Shown: piece by piece, positions 54,341 to 62,633 of the stretch
Numbering within the stretch: position 1 is the first letter of the stretch
Layout: each line of letters starts with the position of its first letter
Source: CACIAM-69d sp001698445
GTDB lineage: Bacteria > Cyanobacteriota > Cyanobacteriia > CACIAM-69d
DNA length: 64,000 bases
Assembly (NCBI RefSeq): GCF_043235035.1
Contig: NZ_JAZAQF010000090.1
Location: 19,930 to 83,929, forward strand
Direction of reading: 5' to 3'
The notes under the pieces: generated by a model
Told to the model about the DNA's origin: nothing
What the model saw: only the letters and a program-made list of their open reading frames with translations
The model's database searches: none
Translations under genes and position numbers: made by a program

Positions 54341-55696
54341 ATGACCCCAGCCAGAACCATTTGCCTGGGCTTTTTAATGGTGATCACGGTAGGCGCAATT
54401 CTCCTCATGTTGCCTATTTCCCTGACTAATCATCAGTGGAGCGATCCGATTACCGCGCTTTTTATTTCCACTTCGGCTGTTTGTGTGACCGGACTTTCGG
54501 TAGTTGATGTGGGGAAATATTACTCATTCTTTGGTGAGTTTGTGGTTGCTCTCCTAGCCCAAATTGGTGGATTGGGCTATATGACCGCCACAACTTTTCT
54601 GTTGCTGATTTTAGGTCGTCGTTTTGGCTTAAAGGATAAACTTGCCTTGCAACAATCGCTGGATATGCCCGGCATTTCAGGCGTTTTGCAATTGGTGAAA
54701 TCCATTATTGGCGCAACCCTCCTGTTTGAGCTAACCGGTGCATTTTTACTGCTGGGGGTTTTTGTCCCTCAATTGGGTTGGAATTTGCAAGCAATTTGGT
54801 TCTCGGTATTCCACAGCGTCAGCGCCTTTAATAATGCCGGCTTTGGGCTATATGCCGATAGCTTCGTGAAGTTTGTAGAATCTCCTTTGCTGAACTTCAC
54901 CATCACAGGCTTGATTATTTTTGGAGGAATTGGTTATCAGGCAATTATGGAGCTGTTCTTTTGGGGGCGATCGCGCTTAGGTCGTAATCACGCCGCTAGC
55001 CTGCGTCCCGATCGCTTCATGTTTTCGCTCAACTTCAAAATTGTCACCACCACAACCTTGGCCCTCCTGGTGATTGGAACAGTTGCCATTTTGATTACCG
55101 AGTTTAATAATTTGGACACACTCGGTAACCTCAGTTGGAATGGCAAACTTCTGGCTGCCTGGTTCCAGTCGGTTACCACCCGCACGGCTGGTTTCAACAC
55201 AATTGATAATGGAAAATTGGGATCGGCTGCGCTGTTTGTGACTATTGCCCTGATGTTTGTGGGAGCCAGTCCTGGCAGTACTGGCGGCGGCATCAAAACC
55301 ACCACCATCCGAATTTTAACCGGCGTGACTCGAGCAGTTCTGCAAGGTCAAAGCTCCGTCATTTTGTTTAATCGCCAAATTCCAATGGCGTTGATTATGA
55401 AGGCGATCGCGGTTTTTTTGGGATCCCTCAGCGTGGTTGTGGTTTCTACCATTTTGTTAACACTATTTGACCCAACGATTCCGTTTGTTCAGTTGTTTTT
55501 TGAAGTAGTTTCTGCTTTTGCAACCGTTGGCCTATCCACAGGTATTACAGCGCAGCTCTCCGTTGGTGGCAAATTAGTTCTCATTGGCACGATGTACATT
55601 GGTCGGGTTGGCATTTTGATGCTCATGAGTACTTTAATTAGTGAAAATGCTCGCAGTGTGATCCGCTATCCCGAAGAGGAATTGCTAGTGGGATAA
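54341..55696 (+). CDS. ktrB: Potassium/sodium uptake channel subunit KtrB
   Basis: 451 aa. This membrane channel of the Trk/Ktr/HKT superfamily has four repeated M1-P-M2 units, each with its selectivity-filter glycine: STSAVCVTGLSV, SAFNNAGFGLY, VTTRTAGFNT and VSAFATVGLSTG. About eight to ten membrane helices are visible. KtrB works with the cytosolic KtrA encoded 195 bp downstream on the same strand. In Synechocystis the Ktr system is the main K+ uptake route in osmotic stress and depends on Na+. The third component KtrE is not present nearby. Confidence 0.95.
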   Translation: MTPARTICLGFLMVITVGAILLMLPISLTNHQWSDPITALFISTSAVCVTGLSVVDVGKYYSFFGEFVVALLAQIGGLGYMTATTFLLLILGRRFGLKDKLALQQSLDMPGISGVLQLVKSIIGATLLFELTGAFLLLGVFVPQLGWNLQAIWFSVFHSVSAFNNAGFGLYADSFVKFVESPLLNFTITGLIIFGGIGYQAIMELFFWGRSRLGRNHAASLRPDRFMFSLNFKIVTTTTLALLVIGTVAILITEFNNLDTLGNLSWNGKLLAAWFQSVTTRTAGFNTIDNGKLGSAALFVTIALMFVGASPGSTGGGIKTTTIRILTGVTRAVLQGQSSVILFNRQIPMALIMKAIAVFLGSLSVVVVSTILLTLFDPTIPFVQLFFEVVSAFATVGLSTGITAQLSVGGKLVLIGTMYIGRVGILMLMSTLISENARSVIRYPEEELLVG

Positions 55697-55891
55697 TTTG
55701 GCTCTGGCGCAATTTTCTTTTCCGATTAGCCCATTTTTCGATGAGCTGATTTGATGCGATCGGCCTGATTAATTCACTGAATTAAAGAAATTGATTGGCT
55801 AGCTCGATCGGCTCGATTAAATCAGTTTGCTTGATTCGCCTCATAGGCTCGCTTTAAATCATCTTGATTCTGTTATTGATGGAGATCTCAA

Positions 55892-56605
55892 ATGCAGTTT
55901 GGTTCCCTTGGTTTTTGGCGCAATTTTCGCAGCACCAACAAACAATACGTGGTGCTGGGCTTGGGTCGTTTTGGCCGTGCTGTTTGCTCAACGCTGCACC
56001 AAATGGGCTATGAAGTGATGGGAATTGACTCGGGTGAGAAACAGGTAACTCAGGCGCTGAATGATAATATTGTGTCCCACGCATTGCAATTAGATACAAC
56101 CGATCGCCAGGCCCTTGCAGAAGCTGGAGTCTTTGAATTTGAAACAGCAATTGTGGCGATCGGGAATTACATTGAAGCCAGCACCATCACCACCCTAAAC
56201 CTCAAAGATGGCGGCGTGAATTACGTGGTCGCCAAGGCATCCACCGAAATTCATGGGCAATTGCTGGATAAGGTGGGAGCAAATTTAGTCATTTTTCCTG
56301 AGCGCGAGATGGGCTGCCAAGTGGCACGAATGCTCACCCGGCCCAACGTGCTGGAACGACTAGATTTGGATGCCAACAATAGCGTGGTTGAGCTGGTGAT
56401 TCCTGAGGAATTTGAAGGGAAAACACTGCAAGAACTGCAACTGCGATCGCGCTATGGTGTGAATGTTTTGGCTGTGGCTCAACAATGCACAAGGGGCGGT
56501 GTGGAAAATATCCAAGTCAACCCCAATCCCTACGATCGATTGCATAAGGGAATGGTGCTCATTGTGATTGGTTCCAACGAAGGAATTGAGCGGTTGCCGA
56601 TGTAG
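55892..56605 (+). CDS. ktrA: Regulatory subunit of K+ uptake KtrA (TrkA-N/RCK domain)
   Basis: 237 aa. An N-terminal Rossmann RCK/TrkA-N domain binds ATP/NAD (YVVLGLGRFGRAV, VMGIDSGEKQV, ETAIVAIGN) and a C-terminal TrkA-C domain follows (VVELVIPEEFEGKTLQEL, GVNVLAVAQ, GMVLIVIGSNEGI). It assembles as a ring under KtrB and gates the channel according to nucleotide. The usual partner order ktrB-ktrA supports the call. The start ATG at 55892 follows GGAGATCTCAA. Confidence 0.95.
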   Translation: MQFGSLGFWRNFRSTNKQYVVLGLGRFGRAVCSTLHQMGYEVMGIDSGEKQVTQALNDNIVSHALQLDTTDRQALAEAGVFEFETAIVAIGNYIEASTITTLNLKDGGVNYVVAKASTEIHGQLLDKVGANLVIFPEREMGCQVARMLTRPNVLERLDLDANNSVVELVIPEEFEGKTLQELQLRSRYGVNVLAVAQQCTRGGVENIQVNPNPYDRLHKGMVLIVIGSNEGIERLPM

Positions 56606-56732
56606 ATGATCTAGCTCAATTGCTGATTCAACTTGGCAATTCAATTTGGCGATTCAACTGGATGACCTAGATGAGCGATTGAGATGGGTGATCTAAACTG
56701 CTAAGGCAGTTGCTCCTGAATTTTGTGCCCGC

Positions 56733-57077
56733 CTAAATAGCTTCTTGCCAGGGAAAACCGCTACCGTTGCCATCACCCAAAGGCAACGTCATGAAGGGAA
56801 TACCATTGGCAAAAACTGAAAGATGGCGGGCCACATTCAAGGCTGTGATTGGTTCTACCAAAGCCCCATAAAGACCCAACAATTTTTCAGCAACCGATCG
56901 ATTGGGACAGTGAATTTCCAAGGTTCGCCACCGCCGCCGAATTCGACATTGGCGCAAAATTTGTAAGCGGCGGTTCAGGTCAGGATCTTCGCGGTAAAAT
57001 CCAAAATGACGCGCCCAAAGTCGAGGTTGAAATTCATAGTCTATCCTCCCGCGATCGAAACGGGCGATCGCCCTCAT
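56733..57077 (-). CDS. Hypothetical protein, about 114 aa
   Basis: The frame is open to a GTG at 57080, but the following ATG at 57077 is favoured. The protein is Arg-rich with a clear coding look: DYEFQPRLWARHFGFYREDPDLNRRLQILRQCRIRRRWRTLEIHC in its first half (positions 13-57), then AEKLLGLYGALVEPITALNVARHLSVFANGIPF (64-96). No named family is recognised. It is translationally coupled to the gene at 57082-57411 upstream on the same strand, whose stop is 2 bp away (TAGTGTGATG). The pair sits between ktrA and the divergent DUF790 gene. Confidence 0.6.
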   Translation of the reverse strand: MRAIARFDRGRIDYEFQPRLWARHFGFYREDPDLNRRLQILRQCRIRRRWRTLEIHCPNRSVAEKLLGLYGALVEPITALNVARHLSVFANGIPFMTLPLGDGNGSGFPWQEAI

Positions 57078-57081
57078 CACA

Positions 57082-57411
57082 CTAATGATGGTCGGTGGCG
57101 ATTCCCATAGGCATCACCTTTGGTGGCTGGGGATTAGGAGCCAATAACCGTATTTCGATTGAAACGCGCTTTCGCAAAGGCGGCCAGGAACTGACAAAAG
57201 AGTTCACGACCGGTTGCACCTCGTTACGAAAATCGTTAAAGTCCGCAATTTTCCGTTTCAATTGACATGGATGAACCCAAATTGACGGGATCCACTGATC
57301 AGCGGCCGATTCAAAGCTGATCAGAATCTGATCAAGGCGATCAAGCTGATCAATCTGATCAATCTGATTAATTTGCTCAATCTGATCAAAACTTGAGCGA
57401 TTGGTGGTCAA
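57082..57411 (-). CDS. Hypothetical protein with N-terminal QID repeats
   Basis: 109 aa. The first 28 residues are a short tandem (DQIEQINQIDQIDQLDRLDQ) encoded by 9-bp DNA repeats of CTGATCAAT type (57320-57392 on the plus strand). The remainder (SIWVHPCQLKRKIADFNDF, NSFVSSWPPLRKRVSIEIRL, PPKVMPMGIATDHH) is compositionally normal and looks conserved, but no family is recognised. It precedes the gene at 57077 by two bases and is probably one operon with it. The start could lie internally, after the repeats. Confidence 0.55.
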   Translation of the reverse strand: MTTNRSSFDQIEQINQIDQIDQLDRLDQILISFESAADQWIPSIWVHPCQLKRKIADFNDFRNEVQPVVNSFVSSWPPLRKRVSIEIRLLAPNPQPPKVMPMGIATDHH

Positions 57412-57557
57412 ATGCCGGTTGATCGCTGGTTAAAATTTGGGCCGCTTGCGGTCTAGATGGTGGCCGATTCAAAGGTGCACAAAACTGCATCGAATCGCAC
57501 AAATTAACGAAAAATTATTGACGAAAAATTATAGTCGATTGGGGTGAATCACAACGG

Positions 57558-58784
57558 ATGCTGCCATCGGAGCTATTAATTCATCGACGACGCGGTGAAC
57601 AAATTATCCCGAAGCGCTTGCCTTTGGGCCCAGAGCACCTCAGCCAAGCCCAGGCCACAATCGCCCAATTTCAAGCGGCTGTGGGTCAGCCCAAATTGCA
57701 ACTCGATCGCGCCTTGGCTGAACTAGAAGGCACTAGCCCAGATTTCAAAGTGCAGCGAGGATTTGCGCATTTGTTGGAATCGGGATTTTCGACCTTTGAA
57801 GTGGTCAGCCCGATCGAGCCGTTGGCCCTTCGCCAGCGGGTCTTTGCCTTGGCCAATGGTCAGCCTCCCAGCCGCGATCGCGCTTTGGCCGTTTGGGAAC
57901 AGGTGGCCCGGGAGTTGTCCACGGAGGGCGATCGGGAAGTTTTGCCCTCGGAATTACAGCAATCTTTATACGCTGATTTGCCCCAAAACCGAATTTTGAC
58001 GCAATTTGATCCTCCCACCCCCGAAGCCCTGATTCATCGCTATAACCTGTCCCAAGTTCAGGGAATTTTCTATCGCGCAAGTCACCTAAAAATTGATGCC
58101 TATCGCAATGATCCCGGCGAATATAAATTGCTCTTTCGTTATTTAAAACTCTTTCAGTTAATGACCTATATTGAGGGTGATGAAGACACAGGATTTACGA
58201 TTAGTGTGGATGGGCCCGCCAGTTTGTTCAAAGCCAGCACGCGCTATGGTTTATCACTGGCAAAGGCGATCCCGGCCCTGTTGCATGTGACGAAATGGCG
58301 GGCAATGGCCACCTTGCAGGATCCCGATCCCCTCACCCGATCGCCCCAAGAACGGTTCTATGAACTGACGGCAGATTGCGGTTTAGTCAGTCACTATCCA
58401 GCCGGTAAACCCTTTGACAGCTTAATTGAAGAATCTTTTGCCAAGCGCTGGAAAAGCACCAAAACCGATTGGAAGCTGGAACGCGAAGTGAACCTGATTC
58501 CCATTCCTGGCAGCGTGGCCATTCCGGATTTTCGGTTGGTGCATCCCGATGGGCGATCGTGGATCTTAGAAATCGTTGGCTATTGGCGACCGGACTATCT
58601 GCGCAAAAAGTTTGCCCAGGTGATCAAGGCCGATCGCCCCGATTGGGTTTTGGCCATTTCCGAACGCTTAAACCTAGAAAAGGCGGGTCTCGATGCGCGC
58701 CAACTACCCGCCAAGGTGATTTGGTTCAAGGATCGGTTGGCTCCCAAGGCGGTTTTGGAGGCGATCGGGGAAACCGATGCCTAG
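57558..58784 (+). CDS. DUF790/Bax1-like nuclease
   Basis: 408 aa. Matches the DUF790 family (archaeal Bax1), whose best-known members bind the XPB helicase and cut DNA at bubbles. It has the conserved N-terminus MLPSELLIHRRRGEQIIPKRL, ILTQFDPPTPEALIHRYNLSQVQGIFYRA, and a C-terminal PD-(D/E)xK-like core: IPDFRLVHPDGRSWILEIVGYWRPDYLRKKF. The Asp and the ExxG arrangement suit a metal-dependent nuclease. XPB is normally encoded next to it; no helicase gene lies in this window, so here it is separated from its partner. It converges on the NAGPA-type gene (20 bp between). Confidence 0.85.
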   Translation: MLPSELLIHRRRGEQIIPKRLPLGPEHLSQAQATIAQFQAAVGQPKLQLDRALAELEGTSPDFKVQRGFAHLLESGFSTFEVVSPIEPLALRQRVFALANGQPPSRDRALAVWEQVARELSTEGDREVLPSELQQSLYADLPQNRILTQFDPPTPEALIHRYNLSQVQGIFYRASHLKIDAYRNDPGEYKLLFRYLKLFQLMTYIEGDEDTGFTISVDGPASLFKASTRYGLSLAKAIPALLHVTKWRAMATLQDPDPLTRSPQERFYELTADCGLVSHYPAGKPFDSLIEESFAKRWKSTKTDWKLEREVNLIPIPGSVAIPDFRLVHPDGRSWILEIVGYWRPDYLRKKFAQVIKADRPDWVLAISERLNLEKAGLDARQLPAKVIWFKDRLAPKAVLEAIGETDA

Positions 58785-58804
58785 GGGCAAAAAACGCCGA
58801 TCGC

Positions 58805-60892
58805 CTAGGGGCTGTTGAGGAAAATGCCCAGCGCACCATGCACTCGGGCCGCGCTGCGGGACGGGCGATCGACAATCCGCCCACCCACAACCAACGTGGT
58901 GGAACTGCCGCCATCGAGGTTTACCCCGTTCACAATCCCCATTTGCCGCATTAATTGCGCCATTTCCGAGAGCGACGGGCCGCGACCGCCCACGCGATTT
59001 TGCACAGCCACCACCAACAACCGACCATCGGCCGTTTGTCCAAAGCCACTGCGCGCCGCCAACTCCACAATGAAGGCATCGCTGAAGCCTTCGCGTTTGG
59101 CATCCAAGACAATTTGCCCGTTTTGCAGCATCAGAGGGCCAGCGGCAACGATCTGGGGTAGGCCGTCAAAACCGCTAGGGGTGCTGCTGCTTTGCAACCG
59201 CACAGTGGTTCCCACAGGCAAGGCCGCCGCCACGCTGGAGAGCGATCGCGCCACGAGCAGATAGCCATTGACCGGAATCGGAAAATTGCTGCTGCCGGCC
59301 GGGCCCCCCGTGAGCTGTTGCGCCACCCGAGCGCCCTGCACCAAAATGCCTAATTCCCCATCGCTGAGGGTTTTGTAGCTGCTGCCCCAATCGCTGGTGT
59401 AGCGAGCAATGCCCCCTTGAATGTAGCCACTGTTGAGGGTGGTGAGTGTCCAATTTTGGCTGCCAGCGCTGATTTGCTCCCGCAGTTGCAGGCGATCGAA
59501 CAAAAATTGCCCCGCATCATTCCAGCCCACGGCCCCACGACCCAAGATGGGGCCCGACAGCCACCGGCCATCGCGCCGCAGGGCCCCCAAGGGCAGTTGG
59601 GTATTGCGGTTGAAGTAACCGCCATTGATGCCAGCGGGCGCTTCCCACTGGCGGATGGTTTGCACAAGGGGGGCAATGCCCGTTTGGCCGGCCGCATTGG
59701 GCGGCAAGGGCCGCAGCCGCAGACCCGGTTGGCGCGGGTTCAGCTCTAGCCACTGCACCGGAAACCGGGCAGACCCAAGGCTGAGGTATTGCTGCCGCCA
59801 GGTGAGGCCATTGGCCCAAGCGATCGAACGACTGGGAAGCCAATCGGGCCGCAAATCAATCACCAGTCGATCGGGCTGCACCAGGGTGAACGCCCTGGGC
59901 CGCGATCCGCTAGGAATGGGAATGCGGACGATGGTACGGTTCCCGGCGGCGGTGATGTTGAGGGTGCTGCTGTTGGGCGGCAGGGCCGATCGGGCATCGA
60001 GGGCCACAATCAGGGTGTTGCCGTCTTCTTCCAGTTGCACCGCCGTGGGCCGATCGAAGTCCAGCACATAGCGCGGGCCCCAAGCCTGATTTCCCTGGCG
60101 CAAGGCTCTGAGGGTGGAAACGGCGGCGGTGATTTCCAGGGTGCTACCGTTGGGCCGCAACTGCCACCCCCGATCGCGGGCCCAATCGGTAATGTCCAAA
60201 TAGCGAAAAGCACCAACTTGCCGAGCCGCCAAGGTCACGGGCATGGGCGAAAACCATTGAATTGGCTGGCGATCGGGCGCATTAGTATCCAGCAAATCAG
60301 CCCCCACTAACTGGGCGATCGCCCCGTCGGATAGGCCAATGCGGGTTTGGCCGTTCTCGCTCCAGCGGGCCCAACTGGCCCAACTGTTGGGAATCGATCG
60401 ACCATTCACCGTGATTTGGGTGCTGGTTTCCGCCCCGGCCGCCACTTGGGCAATCACCGACAGTGGCAGCAGGGAATCGGCCTCGCTCAAGGACTCGGAA
60501 CCGTTGAATTCAGAACCGTTTGACACAGAACCGTTTGACACAGAACCCATCGATCCAAAATTTGCTGATTTTTCAGATGCTTTTGCTAATTCAGCGGCTA
60601 ATTCAGAATTGTCAGAATTGGCGGACTCAGAACCCATGGGCCCAGATGCTGCACTGGGTAAGGCGATCGGTGCAACGGACTTCAGGCTAGCGGTTTGTAT
60701 TCGGGGTTGGGGAGCCGTTTGGGCCAGGCCAGGCATTGCCCCCCACCCCAGGACGATCGCCCCACCCACGCCCAGCCACCAGCGGCCCGAGCCTGTGGGG
60801 TTGGATTGCTGACCCGATCGCCCGTAGCCACGCCGGCTCGATCGACTGTGTGCTTGCTTGCTCTGCACCGTTGTCACCCCAATTCCTGCCAT
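58805..60892 (-). CDS. Secreted phosphodiester glycosidase (NAGPA-type) with N-terminal AMIN/stalk region
   Basis: 695 aa. A signal/anchor segment lies at about residues 38-57 (WWLGVGGAIVLGWGAMPGLAQ). A Ser/Gly/Asn-rich region follows, with SNGSV repeats encoded by 15-bp DNA repeats (60501-60545). Two beta-rich modules come next (about 150-330), the second like AMIN domains that bind peptidoglycan (PSGSRPRAFTLVQPDRLVIDLRPDW). The C-terminal 320 residues form the NAGPA/DUF2233 catalytic domain: INGGYFNRNTQLPLG, LVVAVQNRVGGRGPS and the hallmark VNLDGGSSTTLVVGGR. It likely cleaves a sugar phosphodiester in the periplasm; the substrate is unknown. Confidence 0.88.
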   Translation of the reverse strand: MAGIGVTTVQSKQAHSRSSRRGYGRSGQQSNPTGSGRWWLGVGGAIVLGWGAMPGLAQTAPQPRIQTASLKSVAPIALPSAASGPMGSESANSDNSELAAELAKASEKSANFGSMGSVSNGSVSNGSEFNGSESLSEADSLLPLSVIAQVAAGAETSTQITVNGRSIPNSWASWARWSENGQTRIGLSDGAIAQLVGADLLDTNAPDRQPIQWFSPMPVTLAARQVGAFRYLDITDWARDRGWQLRPNGSTLEITAAVSTLRALRQGNQAWGPRYVLDFDRPTAVQLEEDGNTLIVALDARSALPPNSSTLNITAAGNRTIVRIPIPSGSRPRAFTLVQPDRLVIDLRPDWLPSRSIAWANGLTWRQQYLSLGSARFPVQWLELNPRQPGLRLRPLPPNAAGQTGIAPLVQTIRQWEAPAGINGGYFNRNTQLPLGALRRDGRWLSGPILGRGAVGWNDAGQFLFDRLQLREQISAGSQNWTLTTLNSGYIQGGIARYTSDWGSSYKTLSDGELGILVQGARVAQQLTGGPAGSSNFPIPVNGYLLVARSLSSVAAALPVGTTVRLQSSSTPSGFDGLPQIVAAGPLMLQNGQIVLDAKREGFSDAFIVELAARSGFGQTADGRLLVVAVQNRVGGRGPSLSEMAQLMRQMGIVNGVNLDGGSSTTLVVGGRIVDRPSRSAARVHGALGIFLNSP

Positions 60893-60919
60893 GACTGCAA
60901 ATTACTGCCCGCCAGTCTA

Positions 60920-60949
60920 CTGATTGCCACTGATTGCCACTGATTGCTA
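60920..60949. repeat. 10-bp tandem repeat ACTGATTGCC x3
   Basis: Three copies at 60920-60929, 60930-60939 and 60940-60949 (last one T-ended), 28 bp upstream of the NAGPA-type gene start on its minus strand. Confidence 0.9.
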
Positions 60950-61016
60950 ATTGATCGATCCTGATCGCCCGATCGCCCCGCACTGCTCGCCGCATCCGTC
61001 AGCAATGAGCCATTGA

Positions 61017-61211
61017 TTAGCCCACTGGGAAGCCTGCCGCCTCGATCGCCTCGCGAATCGTGCCTTCTGCCGACTGGGTTTCCACAATCACCTGCTTGGT
61101 AGCCGGATCGCCCTGCACCGTCGCCTGGGGATCCACCTCCTGCACCGCGCGGGTAATGGCCGCCGCACAGGAAGCACAGGCCATGCTAGGAACCGTAAAT
61201 TGCAGTGTCAT
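61017..61211 (-). CDS. Heavy-metal-associated (Atx1-like) metallochaperone
   Basis: 64 aa from the ATG at 61211; a longer frame to 61268 is not needed. The single HMA domain has the metal-binding motif SMACASC (Cys12, Cys15) in the first loop, and the usual beta-alpha-beta-beta-alpha-beta order with IREAIEAAGFPVG at the end. It most probably carries Cu(I) to P-type ATPases in the plasma and thylakoid membranes. No copper ATPase gene is nearby. A His at the position of loop 5 known from some cyanobacterial Atx1 proteins is not seen. Confidence 0.9.
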   Translation of the reverse strand: MTLQFTVPSMACASCAAAITRAVQEVDPQATVQGDPATKQVIVETQSAEGTIREAIEAAGFPVG

Positions 61212-61374
61212 AGACTCTTGAAAATCTTGAAAATGACGTTGAAATGACCTTGAAACCACATTGAACAATCACGCTCCAAGAGCGCGGCCGGGGCGCAAGC
61301 TAATTTCCAGACGCTTGGCCAAGCGGTACACTGGCAACCGTCGCCCAGCCTAGCATTATCGCCCTCGATCGCTC

Positions 61375-62241
61375 ATGGATCTGCAACTGGTTCAGTTTCT
61401 AATTAATGGGGTCGCCGTCGGCTGCATCATTGCCCTTGCCTCCGTGGGTTTAACCCTCACCTACGGCATTTTGCGCTTGTCAAACTTCGCCCATGGGGAC
61501 TTGATGACCCTCGGAGCCTATTTGGCTTGGGTCGCCAACAGCGCGGGGGTGAATATTTGGCTGGCGATCGCCCTCGGAGCCTTGGGAACCATTGGCGTGT
61601 CCCTGTTGAGCGAAGTGGCGATTTGGCAACCCATGCGCCAACGCCGGGCCAACTCCACCACCTTGATCATCATCTCGATCGGGGTGGCCTTGTTCCTTCG
61701 TAACGCGATCGTCCTGATTTGGGGCGGCAACAACCAAAACTATGACCTGCCCGTGGCCGCTGCCTTTGACCTGTGGGGGCTGAAGGTCAAGTTTTACAAC
61801 ATTGTGGTGGTGGGTTTGGCGGCCCTGGCGATCACCGGTTTGCATTACCTCCTGCAAAATACCAAGGTCGGCAAAGCCATGCGGGCTGTGGCCGATGACG
61901 TGGACTTGGCACGGGTGACCGGCATCAACGTGGATTGGGTGGTGCTGTGGACTTGGATCATTGCCGCTGGCCTGACGGCTTTGGGTGGCGGCATGTATGG
62001 GCTGCTAACGGCCGTGCGCCCCAACATGGGCTGGTTTTTGATTGTGCCGATGTTTGCCTCGGTGATTTTGGGCGGCATTGGCAATCCCTACGGGGCGATC
62101 GTGGGGGGCCTGGCGATCGGGATTGCCCAAGAAGTCAGCACCTATTGGCTGCCTACGGAATACAAGATGGCTGTGGCCTTGGTGATGATGGTTTTGGTGC
62201 TGCTGGTGCGGCCGCAAGGTCTGTTTCGGGGCACAACTTAA
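61375..62241 (+). CDS. livH: Branched-chain/neutral amino-acid ABC transporter permease LivH (NatD-type)
   Basis: 288 aa. The permease has about eight membrane helices and the family sequences ALASVGLTLTYGILRLSNFAHGDLMTLGAYLAW, TTLIIISIGVALFLRNAI, GKAMRAVADDVDLARVTGI (the EAA-like cytoplasmic loop) and ASVILGGIGNPYGAIVGGLAIG. In cyanobacteria the homologue is NatD of the N-I neutral amino acid transporter. None of the other subunits (LivM, ATPases, binding protein) is beside it, a scattering also known from cyanobacterial nat genes. The ATG at 61375 follows a short AT gap. Confidence 0.93.
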   Translation: MDLQLVQFLINGVAVGCIIALASVGLTLTYGILRLSNFAHGDLMTLGAYLAWVANSAGVNIWLAIALGALGTIGVSLLSEVAIWQPMRQRRANSTTLIIISIGVALFLRNAIVLIWGGNNQNYDLPVAAAFDLWGLKVKFYNIVVVGLAALAITGLHYLLQNTKVGKAMRAVADDVDLARVTGINVDWVVLWTWIIAAGLTALGGGMYGLLTAVRPNMGWFLIVPMFASVILGGIGNPYGAIVGGLAIGIAQEVSTYWLPTEYKMAVALVMMVLVLLVRPQGLFRGTT

Positions 62242-62633
62242 AAGTGGCAGCCTGAGAAATCAAGACAAACTCGAAAAAACCAACTCAAAACAACAAGCTC
62301 AAAACAACAAGCTCAAAACAACAAACTCAAAACAACAAACTCGAAACACAGGATCCACAGGCCACTATTGCGAATCGATCGGCCAGCTTGCGATACATCG
62401 GCAACCGTTGAATAGCCCCGATCCGGTTGACTGGCCCCCACCCGCTGACGGCCGTTTCGGCGGTTTGAAGCATCACAGCGGCGCAGAGATGCGGAAAAAC
62501 AGTAGCGGTTGCTACATCAACCTTGATGAATTCCGTTCGCAATTGCCGTTATTTAACCTGCTCGCCTGGAAATTCTCCTGAAACTGGCCCCACTGACTGG
62601 AAGCAGTAGATCAGCCAGCCAGGAGGGGATTTC
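62242..62633. other. 392-bp gap between livH and RodZ-like gene
   Basis: The first 110 bp are occupied by the 14-bp array. The remainder contains no recognised gene, RNA or promoter. A Shine-Dalgarno (AGGAGGGGATTT) precedes the next ATG. Confidence 0.5.
62270..62353. repeat. 14-bp tandem array, 6 copies (CTCAAAACAACAAG type)
   Basis: Copies lie at 62270-62283 (diverged), 62284-62297, 62298-62311, 62312-62325, 62326-62339 and 62340-62353 (diverged). The unit is CTCAAAACAACAA(G/A). It begins 29 bp after the livH stop and is A-rich on this strand, unlike the other four arrays. Confidence 0.93.
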
